Assembly: GCF_016808095.1 (NCBI RefSeq)
Contig: NC_068974.1
Coordinates: forward strand, 682,001 to 746,000
Direction of reading: 5' to 3'
DNA: 64,000 nt
Origin: Vigna angularis
Lineage: Eukaryota; Streptophyta; Magnoliopsida; Fabales; Fabaceae
Part shown: piece by piece, positions 1 to 15,719 of the stretch
Position numbering within the stretch: position 1 is the first letter of the stretch
Layout of the letters: every line of letters begins with the position of its first letter
Notes under the pieces: model-generated
The model's input: the letters and a program-made list of their open reading frames with translations, nothing else
The model's database searches: none
Told to the model about the DNA's origin: nothing
Program-made: the position numbers and the translations under genes

Positions 1-1824
1 GTAGGTAAAGTGACTGACTGTACCAACTGACAGGTTCTGACTGTTCAAAAGCCTCTTGTGGTAGAAAATGAAAAAAGCAGCAAACAAAGCAACAAGTAGA
101 AGGACATTGATGAACACTGAGCTTCCAAGGAGTATTGATATGACAATCACAAGTGTAGTCTGTTCTTTTTCATCATTGTTTAAATCTGTTTTGGGCACCT
201 TGACAAAAGCTATTTTAGTCACATTCGCGTGCTTCCTTCCATTGCTCATTGGATACTTCTTCTTCCAACAGCTTCCATCACCATATATGGCCACAGCACA
301 AAAGCAATCTTCAAGGCACCTTTGTCTGCACAAATCCTTGTCCATTCCAGTTTCAAACTTATCATAATCTGAGAGAGGCCAGTCCAAATTGGGATACTCG
401 TTGAAATCTACAAGATCCTTATTCTGCTCCCACCCGTCTCTGTTGCAACTGGGCAGTGGAAAATCTGGTCTACAACCTATGAGATTGTCATGTTCGAAAG
501 GAGAATAATGCTCCGGGCACTCACAATTAGTCCTCTCACCGCTGCTAACACAGTAGCTGTTAAAACCACAGATAACATTCCCAGTTTGCTTCGTGAAGGA
601 AAGGCAAATATCATCTGGATGCTTTTGCTCCACACTCCACCACGTTGAACTGCAACTATTAGCCACAGCTTTGTTCTCATCTGTTTTTGAAACACATACA
701 ATCAGATAAATGCAGCATCATAATTCAAATTAAGAACATATTTCTGGAACATTAAGACTAACATGGTTCTATATCTTTTATCTCAAACGTAGTTCTATTG
801 GATTCTCTTAACTATTTTTAAAAGTTTTGGATCCTTCACCTACGCATATATAGTAAAGTATAGAATAATATAGGTATCAGATACAGATACATATCAAACA
901 CATATACATGAAACAAATGGAAATGTCGATGTTTCATAGGTACACACCTTTTGGGTGCCGATATAGTCTGAAAACCCCATCAGGGTCAATTCTAGCCATG
1001 TAAAAGAACTCATCAGATCCACCATTTGTGATATCACTGATCACTGTGCCCGTGCCATTTTTTATGTACATGTGTCCAGACTCATCAAAGAAAAGCTGTG
1101 ATTCAGTTCCGACAGTTCCAGTGGCCCAGTAAGCGTCGTGTGTTGGAGACTGAGAGCTTTCAGCATCATCGTTGCTTGATTTTGGAGAATGGTAAAGAAC
1201 CAAATTGCTATCACCCTGCCAACTGAGTTCAAAATTCCCATCATCAAAACTCGTGTCAGATTGGCGTGCTCTGAAGCTTCGAGGCCTAGACAGATTCTGA
1301 CCAGGCAAAATAGTATCTGTGGGTTCCTCAAAGCTCTCCCAAACCTTCTTCCCATCATCATCCACAAGCTCAAAACTTCCATTGTCTAGCACAAAAGCAC
1401 ATGATACTAAAGAATCAGTGTTGTTTTCTGGACGTTGCCACAACATGTCATGACCCTTTGGATCATACACGACAATTCCTTTGCTTGTGAGATTCACTGT
1501 TGATCCTAACGGAAAAAGATGAGTTTTTTCTTTTCCTGGCTTTGCATACCAAACCATGGTTTTGTTGGGGTCTTTGGCAAACCAAACTGCAAGCACGGAC
1601 ATGAACTCCTTGTTCTCGTATAGAACTGATTGGAAACCAAAGGCAAAGTGGCCAGAAGGTGAATTCCATGCTGTCGTTGAATCTTTGCTGTTTAAAGAGG
1701 AGGTTAAGTTCACACTAGAACCACCACAGTTTGAAGAAGTAGCAGTGAACAAAGACGAGAGAAAGAGGAGAACAATCAGCAGAACAACGTACGAATAAGG
1801 AAAAGGAAAAGTTAGAGAAGTCAT
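1..1824 (-). CDS. G-type lectin S-receptor-like Ser/Thr kinase, 5' part (LECRK/RLK1 group), runs off left edge
   Basis: Plasma-membrane receptor kinase, of which only the extracellular and membrane parts lie in the window. Exon 1 is 1824-948 and exon 2 starts at 680 and stays open to base 1; the junction restores the frame (G + AT). From the ATG at 1824 there is a hydrophobic signal peptide (TSLTFPFPYSYVVLLIVLLF). A bulb-type lectin domain follows (GHFAFGFQ, WYAKPGKE, DGNFELSWQGDSNLVLY), then an S-locus/EGF-like cysteine-rich stretch (CGFNSYC, CECPEHYSPF) and a PAN-like segment (CLEDCFCAVAIY). Near base 60-150 lies a long transmembrane helix followed by a basic stop-transfer (YHKR). The kinase domain should lie to the left, outside the window. 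An ATG at 1908 is in frame, but 1824 places the signal peptide at the N terminus. Family assignment is firm; the ligand is unknown. Confidence 0.9.
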
Positions 1825-2548
1825 CGTAGCTATCAACCAACCTATGAATTTTGATTCATCAAACAACATTTTTATAGCATATGATATGTTGTCGTGGTCT
1901 CCTGCCACTGTATTGTTTGATATGGTCTTTGTCTTTAAGCTTTTTGTTTCTTAGCTTTGTATGATAACAAAACACTGCAAAGTCTTTGCACATGTTCAAC
2001 CATTGATTAGTAAATAACTACTAAATTAGCATAAGATGATCAAATTTATATGATCCTTAAGATTAATGAAATTCAAAATTATGATAATAAAATTCAGAAA
2101 AATTAAACGATAAAATTTGTGAAATGATAATAATTTAGTGCTATAATCCTTGAAAATTTGAAAAGTTATTTAAAATTAAAGAACATGAAAGTTTTGCTAA
2201 CTATCCGTGTCCTTTTAAAAGTCACATATCTTCATTTAAATCCTTTACCTGCTCTTACCTTTCTTATATTCAACTTCTCACAAAAGCTTCTCAGGAAAAT
2301 TCTTCCATTCAAAGCAAAGTTGTGCATAGAAGCATAATTTTTTCTTAAAAAATTAAAATAAATCATCTTTTATACAAATGGATTAAAATTAAAAATGAAT
2401 TTGCATATAAAAATAAAAAAGTTTAAAACTATGTTTAAAAAAAATATAAAAGTTATGGTTAAAATAAAATTGTATGTACTATATATACTTTAAATTAAAA
2501 ATAAACAGATTACAAAGTCAAATTTCAAAATATAACTTTTTTGTCGAT
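1825..2548. other. AT-rich upstream region of the receptor kinase
   Basis: This stretch lies between the receptor kinase start and the CACTA element. It is AT-rich with no convincing coding region and presumably contains the kinase promoter. I could not single out a confident TATA box. Confidence 0.4.
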
Positions 2549-2584
2549 AATCACTAGTAAAAAATCGGGTTTTTACAGCGCACA

Positions 2585-3275
2585 TTATGCCGCGGTTCAA
2601 CGAAAACCGCAGCATAATGGTGCGCGGTGGCAGTTTTGTAAATAAAACGAACATATATGCCGCGGTTCTACGGGGAACCGCGGCATATACCCCAGTCAAC
2701 CATTGCCTTTGACGCCACGTATGAATAAAAAATTAAATAACAGGGTATATGCCGCGGTTCTCTGCACAACCGCGGCATATACCCTGCCAATTTATTGCAG
2801 GTGCTGACTGGGTCAGAGAATTTGAAAAGTTACAGGGGGTATATGCCGCGGTTCTCTGGGGAACCGCGGCATATACCCCTGTAACGTCTCAACTTCTCTG
2901 CCAGTCAGAGAATTTCAGAAGTTACAGGGGGTATATGCCGCGGTTCCCCAGAGAACCGCGGCATATACCCCCTGTAACTTCTGAAATTCTCTGAAAGGCA
3001 GTTGGGGAGACAGTTGTGTTGAACACGTTTCAGGGGTATATGCCGCGGTTCTCTGGGGAACCGCGGCATATTCGCCTATATGAAATTATTTTAATATTAA
3101 TTTGAAATATTTCGATGTTTATGCCGCGGTTGCCCGCTGAACCGCGGCATATAGTTTGAATATAATTTCAAAAATGCCATTTCTGATAATTTTTTAAATT
3201 AGTATATGCCGCGGTTGGGGTTAAACCGCGGCATATAACCCTTTTATACCGCGGTTAAGTAGTGAACCGCGGTAG
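2585..3275. repeat. Left subterminal palindromic repeat array of the CACTA element
   Basis: About nine copies of a motif built on TATGCCGCGGTTC, each usually followed within a few bases by its inverse complement (GAACCGCGGCATA), so each forms a hairpin with a 2-10 base loop. Copies lie near 2592, 2650-2690, 2751-2782, 2845-2877, 2933-2968, 3041-3071, 3121-3152, 3207-3236 and 3247-3271. Subterminal repeats bind the element's own protein (TNPA) in known CACTA elements; that role here is inferred. Confidence 0.85.
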
Positions 3276-3809
3276 ATTCCCCCGTTCAGAGTTAAAAAAC
3301 AAAACTTGGAACAGTGCATCGTCTTCCGTCTTCCTCGCGCGTTCTCTCTGATTTCGCGTTTCTTCTTCCTCCGAACCACCCTTCATCTCAGATTTTGCGT
3401 TTTTAACCGTTTAAACTCAAAATTGTTCGGTCATTATTCGTTTTTGACTTTAAAAACGAGTTTTAGCCGTTCAAAATCGTGATTTTCTGGCGTTTTTCAC
3501 CCTCTCCGCCGCCGCCGCCGTTGTGTTGCGTTTTTCACCCTCTCCGCCGCCGTTCCTCTTCCAGGTATTTATGTCCATTTGCATTTTTAACGTGATTGCT
3601 TCATTAATTTTTGCATAATGCTATAGTTTTGGTAATGTATGAAGTTTCTATAGTTTTGGTATAATTTTTGCTTTAATTTTGATAGTGCATGAAATTGTTA
3701 TAGTTTTGGTAATGTATGATATGGTTTTTGCTATAGTTTTGGTAATGTGTGTTGTAGTTCTTGTATTATTTATAAACCTTAAAATATTATTTATGTAATA
3801 TTTAGGAAT

Positions 3810-4955
3810 ATGGATCGAAATTGGATTAATTTACCACGTATTAGTGCTGAGTACGAGAGAGGTGTAGAGGAATTTATACAATTTGCGCAACGTAATGAGG
3901 GGAGAACTAATGATGAAGTGAAGTTTAGATGTCCTTGTGTGAACTGTTTGAATGAGAGAAAGTTGAACGCAACTCAAATTAGAGAACATCTTATATGTGA
4001 TGGTTTTCTAAGATGCTATACAACATGGATCTGGCACGGCGAAGAAATGGATTTTCCCACTGACTCTCAAAGTGTAAATGTTACTGATTCCACCATGGAA
4101 GAAGATCGACCGGATGAAGACAAATTGGAGGACATGATCCGCGATGTTGGAGCAGAAAATTTTGCCAAAGCTCATGTGTATGAGACGATGTCGACTGATG
4201 CAGAAACACCTTTGTATGTCGGTTCAACTAAGTTCACACGTTTGTCAGCGGTGTTAAGGCTCATGAATTTGAAGGCGAGCAATGGATGGACTGATAAGAT
4301 TTTTACAGAACTGTTGACGTTGTTGAATGAAATGTTGCCAGATGGAAATACACTACCCACTCGTAATTATGATGCGAAGAAAATTCTTTGTCCAATGGGT
4401 ATGGAGTATAAAAGGATACATGCTTGTCCCAATGACTGCATTTTGTATAGGAAAGAGTTTGAATTTTTGACAGAGTGTCCAAAATGTGGCTTATCACGAT
4501 ACAAGTCAAAAAACAATAGTGAAGATAATGGTCAGATAGAAAAAAATGGATCTGCTTTGAAAGTAGTTTGGTACCTTCCAATAGTGCCCAGACTTAAGCG
4601 TTTCTTTGCGAATCCCAAAGATGCTAAAAATCTTAGATGGCATGCAGATGAGAGAAAAATTGACGGGCTGCTTCGTCATCCAGCTGATTCAAAGCAATGG
4701 AAAAATATTGATCGACAATTCCCCGAATTTGGTAAAGAGTGTAGAAATCTTAGGCTTGCTTTAGCCACTGATGGAATGAACCCATTTGGTAATCTGAGTA
4801 CCAATCACAGTTGTTGGCCAGTTATATTGATAATTTACAACTTATCTCCTGCATTGTGCATGAAGAGGAAGTACATGATGTTGTCTATGATGATATCTGG
4901 TCCAACCGCGGCATACTCGTCGGCCTATATGCCGCGGTTGAACCGCGGCATATAG
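3810..4955 (+). pseudogene. Truncated CACTA transposase (TNPD), 381 codons
   Basis: The N terminus (MDRNWINLPR, then a CPCVNCLN zinc-like motif and TWIWHGE) is the transposase-associated domain found at the start of plant CACTA TNPD proteins. It is followed by the first half of the Transposase_21 region (CPMGMEYKRIHACPNDC, ECPKCGLSRY, RWHADER, ATDGMNPFGN, KRKYMMLSMMISGP). Right after ISGP the sequence enters the subterminal repeat array, and the last 18 codons are repeat DNA ending at a chance stop. Complete TNPD proteins are much longer, and the second half with the remaining catalytic region is absent. The start fits a preceding UTR intron whose acceptor is at 3804-3805. It cannot be a working transposase. 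Confidence 0.85.
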
Positions 4956-5155
4956 TGCATTTTTTAATTTTTTTTTTAATTTTTTTTTTTTAAAAAAATG
5001 AATTTATGCCGCGGTTGTCTAGGGAACCGCGGCATATTCCTCAGCCTATATACCGCGGTTAGAACCGCGGCATAAAGTGTCTGACTTACTATCGCGGCTG
5101 AATATGCCGCGGTTCATGAACCGCGACGTATAGTGAAAATCAACCGCGGTAAAAG
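4900..5155. repeat. Right subterminal palindromic repeat array of the CACTA element
   Basis: About five copies of the CCGCGG-centred palindrome (near 4903, 4927-4953, 5007-5037, 5047-5073, 5102-5131), plus a half copy near 5140. They belong to the same family as the left array. The first copy is joined directly to the transposase coding sequence, which marks the internal deletion point. Confidence 0.8.
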
Positions 5156-5626
5156 CCCCTCGCTGCACTAGTGAATATTTTTCTTTTGAATCACAACTGA
5201 GTCGTTTTAATTATATTTTTCATATATTTATTTTGCTAATTTAAAAAAATTACCCTAATTATGTAAAAATAAATAAATAAAAACCTACAAGTCTGATGTG
5301 GTCAAATCCCTTAAATAATAAAGCAATGATTTTTAATCATAAATAAGCTGGTTATATGTCATAAATTTCATCATTTTTACGTTATTCTTGATTAATTCAA
5401 TTGATATAGTGTTGAGAAGGTCCAATTTAAGGATGTCTAGACAGTGAAGGCTGAGCTACCTTAATATCTGCAGACTAAAAAGAAAAGCTAAATATAAATA
5501 GAATAAAGTTTTGACCAGGCAAGTGACTTAGAAAATGTTTATCAAATACTAACTGTTTGTCAAATTTCAAACGTCATGCTATAAGAAAAAGAGAAACAGC
5601 TTTATAAAGATAGCAAATTGCATTAA

Positions 5627-5796
5627 GGATAATGATACTTTGACAACATTTTAACACCATCTACGTATCATTCTGTGAATGGTCAATGTTGGTGTTTATG
5701 ATTATCATTATTGATTGTGGAGTAATTTTAGACTAATCACAGAATGACACGTAGATGATGTTAAAATGTTGTCAAAATGTCAAAGTATCATTATCC
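5627..5796. mobile_element. Mutator-type MITE, 170 bp, with 9-bp target duplication
   Basis: The ends are inverted repeats starting GGATAATGATACTTTGACA, and the arms pair over roughly 50 bases around a short centre. The 9-bp direct repeat TTGCATTAA flanks it at 5618-5626 and 5797-5805. A 9-bp duplication with long terminal inverted repeats is typical of non-autonomous Mutator elements. It has no coding capacity and lies about 540 bp upstream of the first beta-glucosidase. Confidence 0.85.
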
Positions 5797-5805
5797 TTGC
5801 ATTAA

Positions 5806-6331
5806 TGGCAATATAAGGTAGAGAATACCTGTCAAAATTTAATTAACAAATAGCGAATCATATACACAAAGTGTACAGTTTTCATGAAAATTCATTACCA
5901 TATTAAAATTTTTGTTTTATGGTGGTGTTTGGTGCTTCTCTTTTGATCGTTGTGTATGATTAATGATCAATGATGCAGTTTGGCAATTTATGCAGAGGCC
6001 ATACATGGATTGGTTTTGGTGAAAATTTGGCACATTATGCCTTCTGAAATCAATGATAAGATAATGTTTCAAAACATTAGGCCTTTCAAAGCTTTTCCAC
6101 GTAAAAAAAGGAATGAGGACAAAGAATGTGAGAAAAGGCCAAGTGAAATAGATATGAGTTAGCTTTCTTCTTCTACCAACTTAGCATTTCAAGATATAGA
6201 ATATGGAATTTCAAAGATGAAGAATTGTAGTTTTTACTATTAAGAAATGTTTCATCCTATGATGTGCTCTAACCTATAAATTGGTGAATCATTTCACAAT
6301 CAATTTATGTTACAAGACAGAAAGTGTGATC
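5806..6331 (+). promoter_or_regulatory. Upstream region of beta-glucosidase 1 with TATA box
   Basis: This is AT-rich DNA without a supported gene. A TATAAA at 6275-6280, 52 bp before the chosen ATG, sits at a reasonable distance for a core promoter with a short leader. Assignment rests on position and motif only. Bases 5174-5617, before the MITE, likewise show no gene. Confidence 0.45.
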
Positions 6332-9987
<3,656 letters not shown>

Positions 9988-10175
9988 TTGAATCAATCTT
10001 GTAATAATGTAGTCTTACAATTGTATCAAGTTTGTGATCCTCTCTGTTATCTCAGAATCACAATCCAGTGAAGAATTCTCCAAAGGTCACATGATCATGC
10101 ACACAATCTTAATTCTGATGTTAACAAAAGTTTTTCTTAAAGAGATATTATTTGTTGAATTCTGATTGTATTTTA

Positions 10176-10755
10176 TAACATTTGAAACAGATATGCTTTG
10201 TAATGCTTGTTGTATGTTTATTAACAAGCCCCAAACTGTTATCTGTCACTACAATATTGTTTTCAGATTGATTCGTATTTTGTCAAGTCAGTGCACCTGG
10301 AATGAATTTCTCAGCCACAAACCTTTTTGCAAGGGAACTGGAAAAATTGTATCTGTATGGTGTAAATAACCCCTCCTTTTCTTTTGTAATATTAAGTCTT
10401 TTTTTGTTTCATATTTTCCACTACGGCTTAGACAATATGATGGATGGAGTTTCAATGATAGTGTGATCCACGTAACTTTTTTATTCATGTTAATTATACT
10501 GTTGCCATGTGTTTGGTTTATGAAAGATAGCAGTGGTAGTGGTGGTGTGGATATGGTTGGTGATGGAAGTTTATTGTCAGTATTTGGATTTCCAAGATCT
10601 TGTTACATGTTTATGTTGCTTTTAGGGATTTTATTAACTAAATACTTGAAATTTGTAATTTTAATATCACTGTTTAATGAGAGAAGAAGGTAAATTATCA
10701 TGATTCTTAACTTACTGATAAAGCAAAAGATGATTCTGAACTCTGTCTGTGAACT
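10176..10755 (+). pseudogene. Four-part chimeric fragment: three pieces of the DnaJ gene plus one intergenic piece
   Basis: Reading left to right: 10176-10329 matches 56282-56437 (end of DnaJ exon 9 plus intron 9). 10328-10505 matches 56650-56824 (end of exon 11 plus intron 11). 10505-10657 matches 58821-58986 (intron 14). 10675-10755 matches 46958-47039, upstream of the MCTP gene. The DnaJ pieces keep order, orientation and introns, so this is DNA-level copying rather than a retrocopy. The first two junctions carry a few bases of shared sequence. The segment starts about 190 bp after the beta-glucosidase 1 stop. It cannot encode a DnaJ protein. No inverted repeats or target duplication were identified around it. 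Confidence 0.85.
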
Positions 10756-11174
10756 TTTTAGTAATTTTTTTTTATCTTTTTTTAATTGTAATTTTTTAGT
10801 AAAATTATCTTTTAAAAATGTATTTTTGTGTATAACCTATGCTTGTTTTTTTTCTCTCTTAAATTTTAGTCGCATATATTCTTTTATTCTCCAAATTTAA
10901 TTTGAAAATTGTTATTTTCCTCTGGAAAATCCAAAGAACGGATAAAAAAACAAAACAATGATATCATTGTAAAGAGATAAAATGCTGAGGCATGTAAACG
11001 TTTCATGTGTATTAAAATTAATCAGTGATCAATTGGAAGCTCACATTGTTCCATTTCTTGGGTAAAAAATGAAACAACAATTCAGTTTCTTGCGCCAGAA
11101 AAACTGTATGAATGTGATCCAGTTTAAGAAAAATGTTTTGAACTTTTGATTACGATCTTCAACAATGAAAGTTT
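10756..11174. other. Intergenic, between the chimeric fragment and the dioxygenase 3' end
   Basis: T-rich DNA with no supported gene. It presumably contains the 3' UTR of the dioxygenase gene, transcribed leftward. Confidence 0.4.
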
Positions 11175-14100
11175 TCATTTCTTTCCCTTGAGATTGATCA
11201 CTGCAAGCTCTTGTTCAACATACTCTCCTGCACACAGAGGTGGATATTTGCTTGCAAGTGGCAACTCTGCAAAATGTCCCAATGGCTTCAGAACTGCATC
11301 TGATGCTATGTGAGCAAACAACTACATGAACACACAAATGTTATCAGCCAATATAACTCTGACAAGTCCATTTTATAAACTCCTTTTTTCTTAGTTTGAA
11401 GAATAATCATCCATTCCTCACTCACCGTTGAAGAGACTCTCCATAAGCTACGATTCTGCTCTTGTGCTAAATTAATTGCATCAATTGTCCTCTTTGTAGC
11501 AACAACCTCATGCATTCCAGCTATGCAATCCCCCCCAGTTAACCATTCTATCTGTATTTTAAACCAAAAAAGAAAATACAAAAGAACATATATGATTCAG
11601 AGTCAATCATATTTTATCATAAAGGACTGTCAAGTTTTGATCTCAAAAGGAAAGTGAAATCATGAGACAACTAACATTGCTGAACTGAACACTTTAAAAA
11701 AAGAAAAGACAGAATTAGAAAACTTGTAAGGTTATTCCATCAGAAAGGCAGGAAATATGAGAGGACAAGGAATCAAGTACATGTTCAAGCTGCAATATAA
11801 ACTTTAATTTCCTTCTCATGAAATATCAGCAAATTTTAGTAATTTTGAATTACCTGTTTTCCTGTCTGAATAAGAAGACATCCTATTGGAACCTTTACTT
11901 CAACTTTTTGTCCATTTCTTAACCAGATGTTTAAACCAGGAAATCTGCTTCTACCATGAATAGTTAGGAAGTTAAGGTCATAGTGATATCCTGCAAAAAC
12001 AGTTCCCTCCTGGCCATATTTTTGAAGGTCACTACCGGTTGGCGCCAACAGGTGTGGGCCCTAGTACATGGTAAAGAGAGAAAATACGTTATACAATCAC
12101 TAGCATTCAATTCTACTTGTAATTACTAGAACTATGAAAGTAAGAATATGGTTTAGCTTACCATTAAATTCTACTTGTTCATAATGCTAAAAGGGTATTG
12201 GCCAATAAAATGCATTATTACAAAAGATATGACATTTTTAGCCCATTTGGTGGCTGTATCATGGAAAAATTAAGTTAACAAAGATGCTCCTTTTGTTATT
12301 AAAGTAACAGAAGTGGCAGAACAGTGCATAAAGCACCAGTGTAGGGAACACTAGCATTCTATTAAACTGGAAAAGTAAGGCACTGATACTTTTGAACCAG
12401 CTAAGACTGAGAAAATTTATCACAGAACTTGTGCTTTCCTTTTTTACAAAAGAGATTTGTGCAATATATCTATTGCACATGTAGGCCATCCAGTTCCCTT
12501 TGAAGGTGTCAAAGAAAATGCATGTCTTGCTGGATACAAATATAATTTTAAACAATAAAAACTATCAAAAAGTTATAGTAAGTACATCAAATGAAAAAAA
12601 AAGTTGCAACTCAGACAAAAAAACTGTAACAGAAACTGGGGAACCTTTACTTTCATGTTGAGAAATCGACAATACTAACATAAGATGCTTATGATGATGC
12701 ACTGAGTCAAAAGGAAATGCCTGTTAGTAATAAAATCAATGAGCTGAAATTGTTAATTTGTGTCTAGCGTTGATTTTGTGCTAAAATCTATCTTGAAGTG
12801 TTTGCTCGTCATGACATATAAGTTTTTTTGCCTTATTATAGGTAAGTAATCGCCATGAAGCAATAGATGTCCTTACCAGCTTCATAAGAGAAGTGAATGC
12901 ATCCTTTGGAAGACCAAACCCAATAGCTGCCATTTCAGCAACAACCTAAGGAACAAATATACACATTTAGATCACCACATATAAGAAATGAAAAAAAAAA
13001 TAATAATGACTGACTTCAATTGCTGCTATCATTTTGTATCCCCAAGAATCCATAGTTTCTTTCCATTCAGGGAAACCTTCGGGTATTACTGGCTCAGCAT
13101 TCAGTTCCTGTATAATTTAGATGATCGTTAGGATTAGGAACACGGTATCATCTGTCATTTCTCTTTATAGACAAGAATTGAACAGCATAAGACCTGAAAA
13201 CGGGTATTTAATGGTCGAGGACCAATCCTCCAAAAGTATCGCCATTTGAGATCGGGCCCAACAGGAGTGTGAGGCTGGTTTTCTTTAGGCATTGCTTTTA
13301 GTTTTTCTTGCATCTCTTCATCAACCAAGCTTCTTGGAACTTCAACTCTCTCTGGTGTAACCCCAACCTGTTGCAGCCATTTGAAGCACCATTTATCATT
13401 ACCATTACTTAAGGATCATTTTGCCATCAAAATTGCCAGGATGAATCACAAAAACTACCATAAAGTGATCCACAAGCCACAGAACAGAAGGCAGGCCCTA
13501 ACCACTGATGGTCCTTGTTCTGTTTCAAAATGGATGCTTGTATTTACCATTTTCATTGTTTGTAAAATCCCCACAATTTGCACCAAGAATAAAGGACCTC
13601 AAGCCAAAACAATCTAGAACAGCCCCACACAAAGACATTATACAATTAAATTCTCACCCAAAACGATAAATCACAAGTACATCCACCACCGATAAACCTC
13701 AATTACCAGATAATATTTACGGAGTTAAAATAATGTAAACTCTAAAAAGTCATGCCAATTCCAGGAAGAAAAGAACCTAACTCAACACAAATTACATAGA
13801 TAAAAGAAAGAAGAAAACTCAAAATTAGTCACCAAAACCATATATCTTAGTAACTTGAATCACTAGATTTATAAAATCTCCACTCCATTCCCAACTGCAT
13901 AAAAAGAGGTTCCATTCAGCTCATTGTGATAAAAAAGCAAAAAACAAAAAATGAAATACAGAACTTCGCAAAAGAAGGATAATTCTCAAAATGAAAGAAT
14001 ATGTTAAGAATTTTATAAAAGCGGAGACTAAAGCATTGGAAACTTCTGATCTTAGCACTGCGATAAGGGGATTGGATTTGATTCTTCCAAAGAAAACAAG

Positions 14101-14973
14101 AGTATTTGACCATATTCGATTCCAACACATTCATGATTCGTTGCCCACATCCATATAATATCAACAATTGATTTTCTCAACACAAGATAGTTAACAAAGA
14201 AAGCCATCAGGTAATATTCCAATATTCGTGATTTGTTATGCAGGTCCGCCTAATGCCAACAACTGATTAAGATTATTTATTCTACCTTTACTCAATCGAT
14301 TCAATCCAACGAAAAAGCCACCCCACCACGCCCCAAAAGGGGATATGAAATATTTGACAAGAAAAACATTGTGTAATGTTTGATTCTCACAAAAAACTAA
14401 AGCATCATCTACCACCTTCAAGGCCTGTTTAGTAGAATTGAGTAAAGCTTAAATCCAGACTTCTGGTATGATCGAATTAAAGTTGAAAGAGTTCAAAAGC
14501 AGTCTTGCTTTTTCAAAACAACATTTTTTTTTTCCTTCTTCAATTCAGTACTGGAATTCGCTGTCGTGCATTCACAGAAGCGCTTTGCAAACTTCAAACC
14601 AAACATGGCCTAAGATGATTTTCTCAGTACGGCATTATTCATTATACCTTTACTCAAATGAAAACGCACCCTAGAAGGGGAAGAACGTCAATGGCTCCAA
14701 ATTGGATTAAAAGAAAGAAACTTTAGAGGGAAAAAAACGACCCTTTACCTGGTAATGCAAGTGGGGTCTCTCGTGGAGGAGTTTGAAGTGGTGGGGCTTG
14801 GAGAAGTAGCGTTCCATCATGTCAATGAAGCGATCGTTGTCTTGGACGGTGCAGCGAGGATCCTTCACGAGCAGCGCGCCGGTCTCCCTAAGCGTGCGGC
14901 TGACCTCGGCACAGAGGTGTGGGTCCCATTCGCCGGAGAGACAGGGAGAGAGATCTATGACGGGGAGATCCAT
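11175..14973 (-). CDS. 2-oxoglutarate/Fe(II)-dependent dioxygenase family protein, 7 exons, 346 aa
   Basis: Exons in transcription order: 14973-14749, 13367-13194, 13107-13015, 12945-12877, 12060-11854, 11551-11426, 11321-11175. They sum to 1,041 nt with no stop, and every exon is a multiple of three. The N terminus MDLPVIDLSP is typical of the plant soluble 2-ODD fold (DIOX_N). Iron ligands are visible as HxD in YHYDLN (exon 5) and the distal His in AGMHEV (exon 6). The 2-oxoglutarate-binding RxS appears as WRVSS at the end of exon 6. The protein looks cytosolic, with no signal peptide. It belongs to an uncharacterised branch rather than an obvious GA-oxidase or ACC-oxidase, and I cannot name a substrate. 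It converges on beta-glucosidase 1. Intron 4 (12061-12876) and intron 1 (13368-14748) are long and show no other gene. Confidence 0.9.
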
Positions 14974-15454
14974 TGAAGTGTAGGAGATGGCGGGAGAGTG
15001 AAGAGATTTACTGCAACAGTGACTACAGAAGCTGCGTCTTTAATCTCTTTCTTTCAGAGAGAGAAGGAGAGAGAAATTTTTTTGAACAATTTCAGAGAGC
15101 ATCATTATGTCAAAGTTTTTTCCTATGAATAATTTGAGAAACAAAAACATGATCCATCTCTGCATGTGGAATTCATTCACTCAGTTTGAAACTAAGAAAG
15201 AAAACACTTTTTTTCTTCTTAGTTTGGTTGATATAAAAATGGAAAAAAAAAACTTTCAGGAAATCGATTTAATTTTTTCTTCAAATTTTCGAATTTTTTT
15301 AAAAAATTTCTCTCATTTTTCATTTTTTTTTCTCCATTACCAATCATAATTTTGCTTTACCTATCACAAGGAGAATTTATAGGTTAGAATTAAAATATGA
15401 GCTCACAATTCTTTGTACCTGAATTTTTTAACACTTATCAAAAGTGTATGATCC
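14974..15454 (-). promoter_or_regulatory. Upstream region of the dioxygenase gene
   Basis: A GA-rich tract at about 15055-15075 just before the start is a likely leader feature. No clear TATA box was chosen. The rest is AT-rich without genes. Confidence 0.35.
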
Positions 15455-15457
15455 TAA

Positions 15458-15719
15458 GACCTTGTTCTCTTGAGTGGATTTGAGAAGATTTGAAGAAAAA
15501 AAATTTGTCGTTTATTTGAGTCAATTTGAAGGTAGATGAGAGTGAATTTAGAAGTAAATTTTTTTAATTTGTCACGTCAATAAAATCCTATACTAATTCT
15601 CACAAACTTTACTTCCAAATTCACTCTCATTTACCTCCAAATTCACTCAAATAAACAATAAAAAATTTTATCTTCAAATCCTCTCAAATCCCCTCAAATC
15701 CACTCGAGAGAACAAGGCC
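15458..15719. mobile_element. Tourist-like (PIF/Harbinger) MITE, 262 bp, TAA target duplication
   Basis: The ends are inverted repeats reading GACCTTGTTCTC / GAGAACAAGGCC, and the arms pair over more than 100 bases. TAA flanks it at 15455-15457 and 15720-15722. A TWA target site and a GGCCTTGTT-type end are characteristic of Harbinger MITEs. It has no coding capacity. Confidence 0.8.

Larger units (their letters stand above)
2552..5173 (+). mobile_element. Internally deleted CACTA (En/Spm) transposon, 2.6 kb, with AAT target duplication
   Basis: The left end reads CACTAGT and the right end is its inverted complement (ACTAGTG, ending at 5173). The 3-bp direct repeat AAT flanks it at 2549-2551 and 5174-5176, as expected for CACTA elements. 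Inside are arrays of palindromic subterminal repeats at both ends, a leader with a probable 5'-UTR intron (about 3565-3805), and the N-terminal part of a TNPD-type transposase. The rest of TNPD and any TNPA gene are missing: the coding region runs straight into right-end subterminal repeats. The element is therefore non-autonomous but has both termini, so it could in principle be mobilised in trans. Confidence 0.9.

Noticed and set aside
10176..10760. Helitron as carrier of the chimeric fragment
   Set aside because: I could not find a convincing TC start, CTRR end or 3' hairpin around the segment, so the mechanism is left open.
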